Below, one piece after another: positions 19,043-28,704 of a DNA stretch of 64,000 nucleotides (position 1 is the first letter of the stretch; every line of letters starts with the position of its first letter). Origin of the DNA: Haemophilus parainfluenzae. Lineage in GTDB: Bacteria > Pseudomonadota > Gammaproteobacteria > Enterobacterales > Pasteurellaceae. The DNA lies in the NCBI RefSeq assembly GCF_014931275.1, contig NZ_CP063110.1, positions 1,534,001 through 1,598,000 on the forward strand. The letters are read 5' to 3'. The notes under the pieces were generated by a model that worked only from the letters and a program-made list of their open reading frames with translations, had not been told where the DNA came from and made no database searches. The translations under genes and the position numbers were made by a program.

Positions 19043-20028
19043 TAGTCCACCACCTTTTGTTTAATCAGCACCCAAGCAAAGAATGGCGCACCGATAAAGC
19101 CAGTGAGAATACCGAGAGGAATTTCTTGAATGTATAAATTGCGGGCGAGAGTGTCGATGACGAGCAAGAAAATCGCGCCGATAAGTCCAGCTAGCGGTAA
19201 ACTTTTGACATTGTTATCACCAATGAAAAGCCGTGCTAAATGCGGAATCACTAAACCAAGCCAGCCTATCGTTCCGCTTAAGCAAACCGATGAAGCCGTC
19301 AGCAATGTGGCACAAACCACCATTAATCCTCGTTCTAATCGAATATTTGCCCCAATTAATTTTGCCTCGCGATCGCCCAATGAAAGCACATTGATACGCC
19401 AACGCATTAAAAATAAACCAAGGGTAGTAAGCAAAATAATAGGGGAAAGGACGAGCAAGTTGTCGTAGTTGGATTTGGTTAGGCTACCTAATTGCCAATA
19501 CACAATGTCAGCTAGCTGGGTTTCGGGATCAGCGAGGTATTTCAATAGGCCTAATGTTGCCATCATAAAACCTGAAACGATAATGCCGGAAAGGACCAAT
19601 ACAATGGTGGAGTCGCGTTGAATTAAACGCGGTAAATTCATGGTGAGCAAGACGGCAATCAAACCACCGACAAAGGCAAAGGCTTGAATACCCAACATGC
19701 CCGAGCCAATTAAAATCGCTAATGCAGCGCCAACACAGGCACCATTAGATACCCCTAAAATATCAGGTGAAACCAATGGATTGCGGAAAATACCTTGATA
19801 CACAACACCCGCAATAGCCAATGAGGCACCGACAAGTATGGCAGCAATCACACGAGGTAAACGAAGATTAAAAATAATGTTGTTTTGCACATCATTGACA
19901 TTATTACCAATTAGACTTTGCACTACATCCTCAAGCGGAATCGCAAAACGCCCCCAAGAGAGCGAACATAAAATGAGCCCAATAAGCAAGCAAAGTAAAA
20001 GGGGAAAGGTAAGGGTGGATTTGTTCAT
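19042..20028 (-). CDS. molB: Molybdate ABC transporter permease MolB
   Basis: This 328-residue inner-membrane protein belongs to the FecCD/BtuC family with about ten membrane segments. Diagnostic stretches are LRLPRVIAAILVGASLAIAGVVYQGIFRNPLVSPDILGVSNGA-type sequence at the first third and GTIGWLGLVIPHLARLF near residue 260. I place the start at 20028 (MNKSTLTFPLLL); the frame is open to 20112 but the extra residues are charged and translate promoter DNA. A ModE-like box lies 39 bases upstream. It forms an operon with molC and molA, probably repressed when molybdate is plentiful. Confidence 0.9.
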   Translation of the reverse strand: MNKSTLTFPLLLCLLIGLILCSLSWGRFAIPLEDVVQSLIGNNVNDVQNNIIFNLRLPRVIAAILVGASLAIAGVVYQGIFRNPLVSPDILGVSNGACVGAALAILIGSGMLGIQAFAFVGGLIAVLLTMNLPRLIQRDSTIVLVLSGIIVSGFMMATLGLLKYLADPETQLADIVYWQLGSLTKSNYDNLLVLSPIILLTTLGLFLMRWRINVLSLGDREAKLIGANIRLERGLMVVCATLLTASSVCLSGTIGWLGLVIPHLARLFIGDNNVKSLPLAGLIGAIFLLVIDTLARNLYIQEIPLGILTGFIGAPFFAWVLIKQKVVD

Positions 20029-20357
20029 ACACTCAAAATTCGTTGTTTTTATAAGTATATAGCGATTATATTTTTTTGTATATAGCGAAATTTGAGTAAA
20101 AAATAACCGCACTTTGTGGGCGGAGGAACTAATGAAATAAGGTATTGTGTTAAATTATTTTATAGTATTTACGTTAATTAAGGGTGTTTCTATGAAGCAA
20201 CACTTAATAGTATTAAGAAATTTATTTATCCCATATAAAATTTAATGATTTAAACGTTATATTTCTTTACAAAACATATAAATATGTCTTCATTTTTCAT
20301 CTCAACTTTTATAGAATGGTAGCTATTTTAATAAGTTTTAGTCCGCGGAGTTTTTTT
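20029..20357. other. Divergent intergenic region between molB and srfA
   Basis: These 329 bases carry the molB control region (given separately), an uptake signal ACCGCACTT near 20106 and a very AT-rich stretch of about 220 bases before the srfA-like gene. A TATAGA near 20310 could be its -10, but I see no good -35. No small gene is evident. Confidence 0.5.
20055..20087 (-). promoter_or_regulatory. ModE-like box and direct repeats over the molB -10
   Basis: TATAT-N7-TATAT lies at 20067-20083 and the minus-strand TATAAT (complement of 20065-20070) overlaps it. The 10-mer GTATATAGCG occurs twice in direct orientation, at 20055-20064 and 20078-20087, 23 bases apart (about two helical turns). 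CG-TATAT half-sites are expected for ModE. Regulation by ModE is inferred. Confidence 0.6.
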
Positions 20358-21935
20358 ATGTTAAGTGCATTGTTGAGAAGTGGTGAAATCAAAAACTATA
20401 CGCCATTAGGCCAAGATGGCATGGCAGTTTATACGGTAGCATCCCAGTTGCGAGATGCACTTAAGTTTAAGCGAGGTCGTTCCTTTGCTGAATATTTAGC
20501 GATCCCACAGCGTAATGAACAGGGGGATAAAATCGATTGGTATGTGCCGTTTGATTCCACTCGTGCAGATGGGCAATATATGATTATCCCTTGGACCTCG
20601 GCTACGGAAGAAGAGCGTGAAAATGCTCGTGCAGAATTGAAAATTTTTGAACGAACTGCACTGGAGTTAGGTAAAGAACTCATTCAATCTCCCACTTCCA
20701 AAGGCGATCAACTGCTATTTGCCCGTTTACTCTGTGGCGGCAATCCTGATGATATTACCGATCCTGAAAATCTCAAAGCCTTGCGCTTTCCTAATCCTGA
20801 ACATGTTTATTTGGTCAATGATCGTCCAGTGATTACTTTCTGGGGATTTCTAGAAAAACACGCAGCTGCGCACGGTAATCCATTCCTTTCTTTACAAGCT
20901 GCTGCACCAAAACCAATTGAACCAGCTTTACCTATAACGCCAGTTGAACCTGTCGTTGTGAAAAAACATCCTTGTCGTGTGTTTTGGTGGGTATTGCCGT
21001 TATTACTTGGATTACTTTTATTATTGGCTTGGTGGTTTAAGGATTTATGGTGGCCAAAAGAGGAAGTGACAGTGAAAAATGACCCTGTCACAGTTTCTGA
21101 ACCACAAACAAAAAACCTCAAAAAACCGAAAGAAAAAGAATTACGTAAATTGAAAGATGTTCTTTACCGATATCTGAATGGACGCTGGGTTGATGGAAAG
21201 GGTGTGGCTGTGACAGATCCTTCAGTTTTAAATCAACTAGGCGATGCTCCAATTATTGGAGAAGGAAATATGCAAGGTGAAGGTCTTAATACACCATTAA
21301 CAGAAACAGATGCTGCCAAAGCTGATGAATCAAAAAATGATAAAGCAGATGATGCCAAAGCAGAGCAAAATAAAGATGAAAATAAACAACAACCGCCAGT
21401 AGACCCTCTAGCAGAGGGTAAATCGGATACTAAAGAGGATCAAAATAAAGTAGATGAAAAAACACAGCAACCACCAGTAGATCCGTTAGCCGAAAATAAA
21501 TCAGATGCTCAGGCTGGACAAAATAAAGAAGATGATAAAAAGAATCAAACCACTTCTGATGCTAAACAATTACAAATTCCAACAACCAGTACACAAAATG
21601 GTAATGTAGATTTCCTAAATGGCCAGTGGAATGCTGGGGCGGGGATTCAGGATAAGACTACTGGTAAACCGCTACGATTAAAATATGCATTCTCAGGTGG
21701 CGTAGGTCAAGTACAAGTACAACGCGGTGACGGCGTACAATGTACAGGAGATGTTTCTGCAAAAATGCAAGGCAGTGGTTTGAATATTACTAATAAAGGT
21801 GTGGCAAAATGTAGCGATGGCTCAAGCTATCAGCTACCTGAAGTAATTTGTAAACCTGGCGCGAAGAGTATTGCAGATTGTCAAGGTGGATATGGCTCAG
21901 GACAGAGTTTCCCAATGACAATGAAATCGAATTAG
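20358..21935 (+). CDS. srfA: SrfA-family membrane protein
   Basis: This 525-residue protein heads the accessory cluster. The N-terminal cytoplasmic domain (about 1-190) ends with VYLVNDRPVITFWGFLEK, a motif shared with the two von Willebrand proteins at 35558 and 37061. One membrane span follows at about 206-228 (VFWWVLPLLLGLLLLLAWWF), with a basic residue cluster before it that favours an inside N-terminus. Then comes a long polar, repeat-bearing linker (QQPPVDPLAE occurs twice, 78 bases apart) and a C-terminal domain from about 418 with four cysteines likely paired in the periplasm. A related motif, LNGRW/LNGQW, occurs at both ends of the linker. Start 20358 follows GGAG; an in-frame ATG at 20316 lacks a ribosome site. 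SrfB and SrfC follow. Function unknown. Confidence 0.8.
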   Translation: MLSALLRSGEIKNYTPLGQDGMAVYTVASQLRDALKFKRGRSFAEYLAIPQRNEQGDKIDWYVPFDSTRADGQYMIIPWTSATEEERENARAELKIFERTALELGKELIQSPTSKGDQLLFARLLCGGNPDDITDPENLKALRFPNPEHVYLVNDRPVITFWGFLEKHAAAHGNPFLSLQAAAPKPIEPALPITPVEPVVVKKHPCRVFWWVLPLLLGLLLLLAWWFKDLWWPKEEVTVKNDPVTVSEPQTKNLKKPKEKELRKLKDVLYRYLNGRWVDGKGVAVTDPSVLNQLGDAPIIGEGNMQGEGLNTPLTETDAAKADESKNDKADDAKAEQNKDENKQQPPVDPLAEGKSDTKEDQNKVDEKTQQPPVDPLAENKSDAQAGQNKEDDKKNQTTSDAKQLQIPTTSTQNGNVDFLNGQWNAGAGIQDKTTGKPLRLKYAFSGGVGQVQVQRGDGVQCTGDVSAKMQGSGLNITNKGVAKCSDGSSYQLPEVICKPGAKSIADCQGGYGSGQSFPMTMKSN

Positions 21936-21971
21936 TGAACCAATAAACAACGAATAGAAGCGAGAATAAAA

Positions 21972-24900
21972 ATGTTACCGGATTTACATCATTACGGAAA
22001 AGAAATCTCACTAATTATGAATAGTGGGGTGCAATTTTTAGACTTCGGTTTAAAAATTGATTGGAAAGACAAAGAATGGCGTAGCAAAAGTATGGGAAAC
22101 TTCGCCTCTGGCGGTGAGAACCATCCAATTCGTCGATTAGTTGAACATCGTAGCGGTGAAGGTTATTGCGATAGCAGTGATTTGAGCCGAATGGTTAAAG
22201 TGGAACACGAAATCAGTGTAGAGCAGTCGTTTAAATTATTAGATGGTGTTTGGTTACCTATTCCTGTTTTGCGTACAGTAGCTTCCACAGATGGCTTTGA
22301 TGAAGGCCCTTATAACTGGGCACGTGCACGAATTGTTAAACTAGCTGAACCAGATGTAGAAGGCAATACCTATCGAGTTACTTTAGCTTTTGATACTAAA
22401 ATTTTTCCTAATCGTGCTGATGTTGCTTACCTTGCGCCAACTGAAGAAGATGTGCGTTCTGGCGCGGTTTTTGGGCTCGCTTATCAATCTCATCAAATGT
22501 CGTGGTTTTTGGACTACAAATGGATAAATGAATGGTTATTGGAACTCTTCACTGAATTAGCTCCCGAAAATGATCGTTTAAAAATTCATCCAGATGATCT
22601 GAAAATGGACATTGCTGCTAAATTTCATCAAGGTCATTACTTGAATATTTTGGCTATTCTTGGTGAAGAAATTGATATTCCACGGATTAAAATGATTTCT
22701 AATCGTTCTGATGAAATTAATCGTGCCATTCCAGTTGATATGGTATTGGATGTGGGGAACTCTCGTACCTGTGGAATTTTAATAGAAGATCACGTGCAGG
22801 AAAAAGATGGTTTGAAAAAACGCTATGAATTGGAATTACGTGATTTGACACGCCCAGAACGAGTGTACTCCGAACCATTTGAAAGTCGAGTTGAATTTGC
22901 TCAAGCATTTTTTGGCAAAGATCATTTTTCTGTGCAAAGTGGGCGTCGTGATGCTTTCCAATGGGCAACAATTGCGCGCGTAGGGAAGGAGGCCGCCCGT
23001 TTAGCAAGTCGTCGAGAGGGAAATGAAGGTTCAACAGGTTTATCTAGTCCAAAACGTTATTTATGGGATGACGCCCGTTACGAACAAGGCTGGCGTTTTA
23101 ACTCATCCTATGTAAAAACAGATTATGAGCCTTATGCAACAGCAGATCCACTTTCTGGATTAATCAATGAGTATGGTGAAGCATTACATATTTTGCGGGA
23201 TGATATTGATGAAGAATTTGAACGCAAAATGCCTGTATTCCAACCTAAATATTCTCGTCGTTCATTGATGACGTTTATGTTATCAGAAGTGTTGATGCAA
23301 GCATTAATGCAGATTAATAGTCCTGCTCAACGAGCTAAATTGGAACATTCTAAAGCACCGCGCTTTTTACGCTCTATTATTTTGACTGTACCACCGGCAA
23401 TGCCTAAACCTGAACGAGAAATTTTCCGTCAATCTATTTATCAGGCTATCGGCTTGGTTTGGAAATCTCTTGGCTGGGATAAATCTGATGATGATTTTGA
23501 CTTCAATTCACAAAGTGCAAGAGAAAAATATTGGCCGATTTTACCTGAGGTGATTATTCAATGGGATGAAGCAACTTGTGGTCAAGTTGTCTATCTATTT
23601 AATGAAACTCAAAATAACTATGGCGGTCGACCAGAAGAATTTATTGCTGCATTGCAACGTCCAGATAAAAAAGAAAAGGATCGTATTACTATCGCAACTA
23701 TTGATATAGGTGGTGGTACAACAGACTTGGTAATCAACGATTACTCGCTGGATTATGGAGAAAACGGTGGTTCAGGTAGTAACGCCTATATTATCCCGAC
23801 TCAGCGTTTCCGTGATGGTTTCAAAGTGGCCGGTGATGATATTTTGCTAGACATGATTCGTAATGTAGTAGTGGAATCTTTAACTGTTGGTTTGAAAAAT
23901 GCAGGTTTACGTGATCCTGAACCTATTCTTTCTGAATTGATTGGTGATCAGGCCTTAAAAGTACAAGATGCATTATTACGCCAACAATTGACATTACAAG
24001 TATTCAGCCCAATTGGCTTGCGCGTATTGAAAGAGTACGAAGGTTATGATCCAATGCAAAAGACCAATGCATTAAATGGGAAGACTTTTGGTGAATTATT
24101 AGAAGACGTAGAACAGCCTACAGAAAGTGTGTTGGATTATATTAATGAACCGATTCGCCGTGCGTTAGGTCGTCCAGATTTTAATATTTTAGATTTACCG
24201 GTTCAGGTGAATTTAGAACGTATTCACAGTTTATTTATTCGTGGTGATTATTTTGATATCTGCAAAACCTTCAACGCTTTGTGTGAGGTCGTCAACAGCT
24301 ATCAATGTGATGTGTTGTTACTGACCGGCCGACCATCTCGTTTACCGGGTGTACAATCCTTCTTCCGTTCTCGTTTACCTTTACCAGTCGGACGGATTTT
24401 ACCATTACATCATTACCGCACAGGAAACTGGTATCCATTCCACAAACAAGGTCGTATAGATGATCCAAAAACGACTGCCGCAGTGGGTGCTATGCTTTGT
24501 TTCTTATGTAAAGATATGCGTTTAACCAACTTCTATTTACGCTCAATGGCAATGACAGCTTATTCTACAGTGAAATACATTGGGTATTTAGATAACAATA
24601 ACGTAATTAAAGACAGCAACGTTTATTATCACGATATTGATTTAGACAATGAGGATTATGATTTCCCAGATACTTCCTTTGAAGTACGCGGTGATACCCG
24701 TTTAGGTTTCCGTCAATTAAATGTAGAGCGTTGGGTTGCTTCTCCACTTTATATGCTCTCTATAGAAAGCCGCGAATGGAAAGCGATGTTGAATAATGAA
24801 GGTGTGGTATTACAAGTAACGTTAGGTATAAAAAATAGCCGTAATAGCCAAGAAAGAGCTGAAAATTTCTACATAAAAAATGTGACAGCATCAAATGGCC

Positions 24901-25010
24901 GCTCTTGTGTACGAGAGAGGGATATTACCCTTCATCTAAACACGATGACCGACGCGGGACTTGGTGATCAAAAATTATATTGGTTAGATACTGGCTGTGT
25001 GAAACGATAG
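21972..25010 (+). CDS. srfB: SrfB-family actin/Hsp70-fold ATPase
   Basis: The 1012-residue protein matches the SrfB family (first named in Salmonella as an SsrB-regulated factor), starting LPDLHHYGKEISLIMNSGVQFLDF. It carries the three nucleotide-site motifs of the actin/Hsp70/sugar kinase fold: phosphate 1 as LDVGNSRTCG (Asp at about 260), phosphate 2 as IDIGGGTTDLV (Asp at about 578) and an adenosine motif LLLTGRPSRLPG (about 783-794). Hence it is probably an ATP-binding cytoplasmic protein; whether it polymerises, folds clients or switches is unknown. No signal peptide or membrane span is visible. It starts 36 bases after srfA and ends next to srfC. The C-terminal 100 residues seem additional to the ATPase core. 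Confidence 0.88.
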   Translation: MLPDLHHYGKEISLIMNSGVQFLDFGLKIDWKDKEWRSKSMGNFASGGENHPIRRLVEHRSGEGYCDSSDLSRMVKVEHEISVEQSFKLLDGVWLPIPVLRTVASTDGFDEGPYNWARARIVKLAEPDVEGNTYRVTLAFDTKIFPNRADVAYLAPTEEDVRSGAVFGLAYQSHQMSWFLDYKWINEWLLELFTELAPENDRLKIHPDDLKMDIAAKFHQGHYLNILAILGEEIDIPRIKMISNRSDEINRAIPVDMVLDVGNSRTCGILIEDHVQEKDGLKKRYELELRDLTRPERVYSEPFESRVEFAQAFFGKDHFSVQSGRRDAFQWATIARVGKEAARLASRREGNEGSTGLSSPKRYLWDDARYEQGWRFNSSYVKTDYEPYATADPLSGLINEYGEALHILRDDIDEEFERKMPVFQPKYSRRSLMTFMLSEVLMQALMQINSPAQRAKLEHSKAPRFLRSIILTVPPAMPKPEREIFRQSIYQAIGLVWKSLGWDKSDDDFDFNSQSAREKYWPILPEVIIQWDEATCGQVVYLFNETQNNYGGRPEEFIAALQRPDKKEKDRITIATIDIGGGTTDLVINDYSLDYGENGGSGSNAYIIPTQRFRDGFKVAGDDILLDMIRNVVVESLTVGLKNAGLRDPEPILSELIGDQALKVQDALLRQQLTLQVFSPIGLRVLKEYEGYDPMQKTNALNGKTFGELLEDVEQPTESVLDYINEPIRRALGRPDFNILDLPVQVNLERIHSLFIRGDYFDICKTFNALCEVVNSYQCDVLLLTGRPSRLPGVQSFFRSRLPLPVGRILPLHHYRTGNWYPFHKQGRIDDPKTTAAVGAMLCFLCKDMRLTNFYLRSMAMTAYSTVKYIGYLDNNNVIKDSNVYYHDIDLDNEDYDFPDTSFEVRGDTRLGFRQLNVERWVASPLYMLSIESREWKAMLNNEGVVLQVTLGIKNSRNSQERAENFYIKNVTASNGRSCVRERDITLHLNTMTDAGLGDQKLYWLDTGCVKR

Positions 25011-25022
25011 GTGGAAGAGAAA

Positions 25023-27704
25023 ATGACGGATAATCAATTAACAACATCTTGGGATAAGGTATTCCAAGCATCACAACAAGCGATTGATTGGGTGAATGAT
25101 GTTCGACCAAATGTTGCCCGTTTAAATAATGAGGCTGATGGTTTAATTCTTGAACTAAGACGTTTACGTAATACGGCAAAACGCCTAGGTGCCGTTTCTT
25201 CTAAACCAATTACAGCTGGTTTTTTTGGGTTATCACAGGCAGGTAAATCTTTCTTAATTTCAGCACTGGCAGCCGATCAAAAGGGCAATTTGGAAACGAT
25301 TTTTGACGGCCAACAGTTGGATTTCATTAAACATATCAATCCTCCTGGTGGCGGAAAAGAAGCAACGGGTTTGGTTACTCGTTTTACTCGCTCAGCAAAA
25401 GCGGCTGTTACAGGCTATCCTTTAGAGCTTCGCTTATTTCATGAAATTGAAATTGCCAAAATTTTAGTTAATGCTTATTTCAACGATTTTGATAAAGAAC
25501 GTGTGACTTATCAATTGGAACAATCTCGCATTAATGAAATACTTAAGCCTTTAAATGCTAAATTGAATGCTCAACCTGTAAAAGGTGTTAATGAAGATGA
25601 CGTAGTTGATTTGCAGGATTACGCCCAGGAAAGCTTCGGAAAATCTTTATCTGTATTACAGGCTAATTATTGGGCTAGAGCGGTAGCCATGGCACCAAGA
25701 CTGAGCATTGAAGATAGAGCAACATTATTCTCCATATTATGGGCAGAAATTCCAGAGTTGACTCAAATCTATATTCAATTTGCAAAAACACTGGCTCAAT
25801 TAGGTAATCCTGAACGTGTTTATGCACCGCTTACCGCAGTAGTAAAAGATAATGGTACTGGTGGTCTTTCTCAAGCTGACAGTATTATGAACGTTGATAT
25901 GCTTGAGCGTTTAGGTACAAATCGAGATGAACAAATTGCTGTTCGTCCTCTTATTGAAGAAGGCCATGTTGGTGAGCCTGTTTCCATTTCTTTGGCTGAA
26001 TTAACCGCACTTACCGCAGAATTAGTTTTCCCGTTGATTAACCCAACTAAAGTGCCGGCTGTTGAAACGGTTGATTTATTAGATTTTCCTGGGTACCGAG
26101 GTCGTTTAGCAATCACTTCTTTAAGTGAAGTAAAAGAAGGCAATCCTGTATCTCAACTCATTTTAAGGGGCAAAGTAGCTTATCTTTTTGAGCGTTATAC
26201 CGATAGTCAAGAAATGAATATTTTGATTGTTTGTACTCCATCAACCAAGCAATCTGATGTGAATAGTGTAGGTCCTGTATTGGAGCGTTGGATTAATAAA
26301 ACGCAAGGAGATAATCCGACTGATCGTGCTAAACGTAAACCAGGACTTCTTTGGGCGATAACTATGTTTGATATGCGTATCAGTAGTGATTTGGCCAAAG
26401 ATGAAGATATGCTGAAAATGTCTTGGGGACAAGGTGGATTGCTGAAACAAACGATTTTAGAGCGCTTCGGAAACTATGCTTGGCTAAATGAATGGGCAAA
26501 TGGCAAGCCGTTTGATAATGTTTTTTTAGTCCGTAAACCGGGTTTCAAAGTGGCTTTTTTAGAGATGGATAATACTGAAGAATTAGCCATTAATCCAAAA
26601 GAGGCTGGGCAGCTTAATCTTTTACGTAGTACTTTTGCTAATGACCCTGATATTCAAAAACATGTTGCTCAACCTCAAGAGGCCTGGGATGCAATGATGA
26701 AATTGAATGATGGTGGGATGCAACGAATTAGTGATTATTTGAAAACGATTGCTTTGCCAGAAGTGAAAGCTCAACGTTTAACTGAGCAACTTAATGAATC
26801 TATCCATCATATTGTAGAAAACCGTTTTTCTTCTTGGTATCAAAGTGAAGGAGCTGAAGAGGTCAATAAAAAACGTCAATTAGCACAAATGATTGTTGGT
26901 GAATTAAGTAAAAAAGGGCTTTTGGTCGGTGAGTTTTTACGTTGTCTTCAATTACCTGAAGAGACAATTCGTTCTTTATATTTTTCTGATTATGAAGAGG
27001 TCTTACTAAACAAAGGTGAAGAAGAAACTAAAGCACAAGAAAATTCAGCAAATACCTTTGATGCTGGTTTTGGTTTTAGTTCAGAAGGATTTGATTTATT
27101 TGCTGAACCGGCTCCTGTTGTTGTAGAAGAGAAACCGGCTGAAAAAATTGTGGAATCTCGTTTTGCTATGGCTGCATTTAAATCCTGGATTGAACATTTG
27201 CGTTCAATTTCTTCTGATCAGCATTTGATGCAATTCTTTGGTTTTACTAAAGAAGCCGTTGAAGGTTTAGTTGGTGAATTGATTACTGGTGCAAATCGTC
27301 TTCATTTACAGGATAAACTTTCTAAGGTCGTTTTCCGTAATGAAAACGCAGGAAGTAAACGTGATCAATTAGCTGAGCGTCAAGTATTTTCCATTAATAC
27401 TGAAATTGCGGATTTTATTGCATGGTTAGATTTTGTTAATCAACCACTGACTCAACGTCCGGCTAGTCGTGTGATGAACGAGCGAGCAATATTTGAAAAT
27501 AGGGAAGTTGAAAAGGTAAACGGTTTACCTAAATTAGATGACCAAACTAATAATTACACTAAAAATTATCTTTTTGACTGGTTTGTAGCCTTTGGTCACT
27601 TTGCTGAAGGAAATGCCGGACACAGCGCTGGACGGGAAATTGATCAGGTCAGCAATACAAAGTTAGGTTCGGTATTAGATTTATATCGTTCTGCACAATG
27701 CTAA
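25023..27704 (+). CDS. srfC: SrfC-family dynamin-like GTPase
   Basis: The 893-residue product matches the SrfC family. It has a P-loop GLSQAGKS (about 69-76), preceded by beta-strand ITAGFF, and a G3-type motif DFPGYRG (about 354-360) far downstream, with a long insert between them. This pattern suits a large GTPase of the dynamin or GBP-like type. The predicted G4 region AITMFDMRI deviates from N/TKxD. An acidic, flexible stretch around 670-715 separates it from a helical C-terminal part. I prefer the ATG at 25023 after GGAAGAG to the GTG at 25011 that abuts the srfB stop. It is cytoplasmic, perhaps membrane-associated through the SrfA or the next protein. Substrate and partner are unknown; GTP use is inferred. 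Confidence 0.85.
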   Translation: MTDNQLTTSWDKVFQASQQAIDWVNDVRPNVARLNNEADGLILELRRLRNTAKRLGAVSSKPITAGFFGLSQAGKSFLISALAADQKGNLETIFDGQQLDFIKHINPPGGGKEATGLVTRFTRSAKAAVTGYPLELRLFHEIEIAKILVNAYFNDFDKERVTYQLEQSRINEILKPLNAKLNAQPVKGVNEDDVVDLQDYAQESFGKSLSVLQANYWARAVAMAPRLSIEDRATLFSILWAEIPELTQIYIQFAKTLAQLGNPERVYAPLTAVVKDNGTGGLSQADSIMNVDMLERLGTNRDEQIAVRPLIEEGHVGEPVSISLAELTALTAELVFPLINPTKVPAVETVDLLDFPGYRGRLAITSLSEVKEGNPVSQLILRGKVAYLFERYTDSQEMNILIVCTPSTKQSDVNSVGPVLERWINKTQGDNPTDRAKRKPGLLWAITMFDMRISSDLAKDEDMLKMSWGQGGLLKQTILERFGNYAWLNEWANGKPFDNVFLVRKPGFKVAFLEMDNTEELAINPKEAGQLNLLRSTFANDPDIQKHVAQPQEAWDAMMKLNDGGMQRISDYLKTIALPEVKAQRLTEQLNESIHHIVENRFSSWYQSEGAEEVNKKRQLAQMIVGELSKKGLLVGEFLRCLQLPEETIRSLYFSDYEEVLLNKGEEETKAQENSANTFDAGFGFSSEGFDLFAEPAPVVVEEKPAEKIVESRFAMAAFKSWIEHLRSISSDQHLMQFFGFTKEAVEGLVGELITGANRLHLQDKLSKVVFRNENAGSKRDQLAERQVFSINTEIADFIAWLDFVNQPLTQRPASRVMNERAIFENREVEKVNGLPKLDDQTNNYTKNYLFDWFVAFGHFAEGNAGHSAGREIDQVSNTKLGSVLDLYRSAQC

Positions 27705-27714
27705 GGAATAGAAA

Positions 27715-28704
27715 ATGTTACGAATTCAATTAGAGGAAGATCGTCCAGGATACGCTAAATTCACTGCGATGAAATGGAGTGGTAGTACAGAAGTTGAAAT
27801 TGCAGTACAGCGTAATCAGGATGGCTGCTATTTTAATGGCAATGATACTCCATGGAATCCAGAACCAGTATGGCATAAGGTGGAGGGATTAACCTTAGAA
27901 AATGATGTATTGCAAGGTATTATTGGTAAATGGCTAATTGATAGCCTTGTTCAACAGATCGGTAATGTACGTTATATGATGTCTGTCCGTGATGTACAGG
28001 ACGGTACGATTGTTGATAGTGGCCCAGTCAGAATGGTTGGTAATATCTTAGCGTCTCTTGCTGGTGGTGACTCCAGTCGAGAAGACAATGTACAAAGTCA
28101 TGTGCAAGCTGAGCCAGAACCAGTTATTGAAGAGCCTTTGGTAGAACCCATTGTTGTAGCTGAAAATGAGCAATCAACAGAACCAGCTATAGTATTTGAA
28201 GATTTAGCGCAAAATGAAACACAGTCTGAGCCTGTAGAGAATATTGAAGTACCAGTTTCAGTAGAGCAAAAGAAAAAAGGTAAAGGCGGCTTAATTGCCT
28301 TAATTTTAGCCCTATTGATTGGGGGAGGAGTTGGAGCTTATTTCTTCTTAAATAAGAAAGATGAGCCAGTGGCAAAATCTGACTGTGCAGTGGATACAAA
28401 TACTAATGATGAATTGGCGTTTATTCAGAGCTGTTTGAAAACTAAACCAGAACCAAAACAAATTTTAGAAATTATTGCTTCGGCTAAACAAGCAAATAAA
28501 TGTGCGATTGCTCAACGACTTTATGCCAACCAAGCTCAAGGTGGCAATGTGGAGATTGCACTGGCTTATGCGGAGGAATATGAAAAAGGTAGTTCTTGTT
28601 TCCAAGCTGATAAGGAAACAGCAATTTATTGGTATGAAACTGCATTAAGTAATGATCCGAATAATGCGACAGCGAAAGAAAAATTAGAGGCATTGAAAAA
28701 ATAA
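27715..28704 (+). CDS. Single-span membrane protein with Sel1-like tail (Srf cluster)
   Basis: I do not recognise this 329-residue protein by name. Residues about 1-120 form a compact cytoplasmic domain (LEEDRPGYAKFTAMKWSG) without a signal peptide. A Glu/Pro/Val-rich linker (about 125-185) leads to a basic stretch QKKKGKGG and one membrane span (LIALILALLIGGGVGAYFFL, about 194-213), which sets N-in/C-out topology. The outer part has a short Sel1-like helical repeat (ALAYAEEYEKGSSCFQADKETAIYWYETALSNDP). Two of its cysteines, in KSDCAVD and IQSCLK, could pair. It starts 10 bases after srfC, and its stop overlaps the next start. It could bridge cytoplasmic SrfB/SrfC to the periplasmic sensor encoded next. 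Confidence 0.7.
   Translation: MLRIQLEEDRPGYAKFTAMKWSGSTEVEIAVQRNQDGCYFNGNDTPWNPEPVWHKVEGLTLENDVLQGIIGKWLIDSLVQQIGNVRYMMSVRDVQDGTIVDSGPVRMVGNILASLAGGDSSREDNVQSHVQAEPEPVIEEPLVEPIVVAENEQSTEPAIVFEDLAQNETQSEPVENIEVPVSVEQKKKGKGGLIALILALLIGGGVGAYFFLNKKDEPVAKSDCAVDTNTNDELAFIQSCLKTKPEPKQILEIIASAKQANKCAIAQRLYANQAQGGNVEIALAYAEEYEKGSSCFQADKETAIYWYETALSNDPNNATAKEKLEALKK

Noticed and set aside
17198..20028. Siderophore or vitamin B12 importer
   Set aside because: The family resembles these, but the adjacent mop gene and the MolBCA gene set favour molybdate/tungstate.
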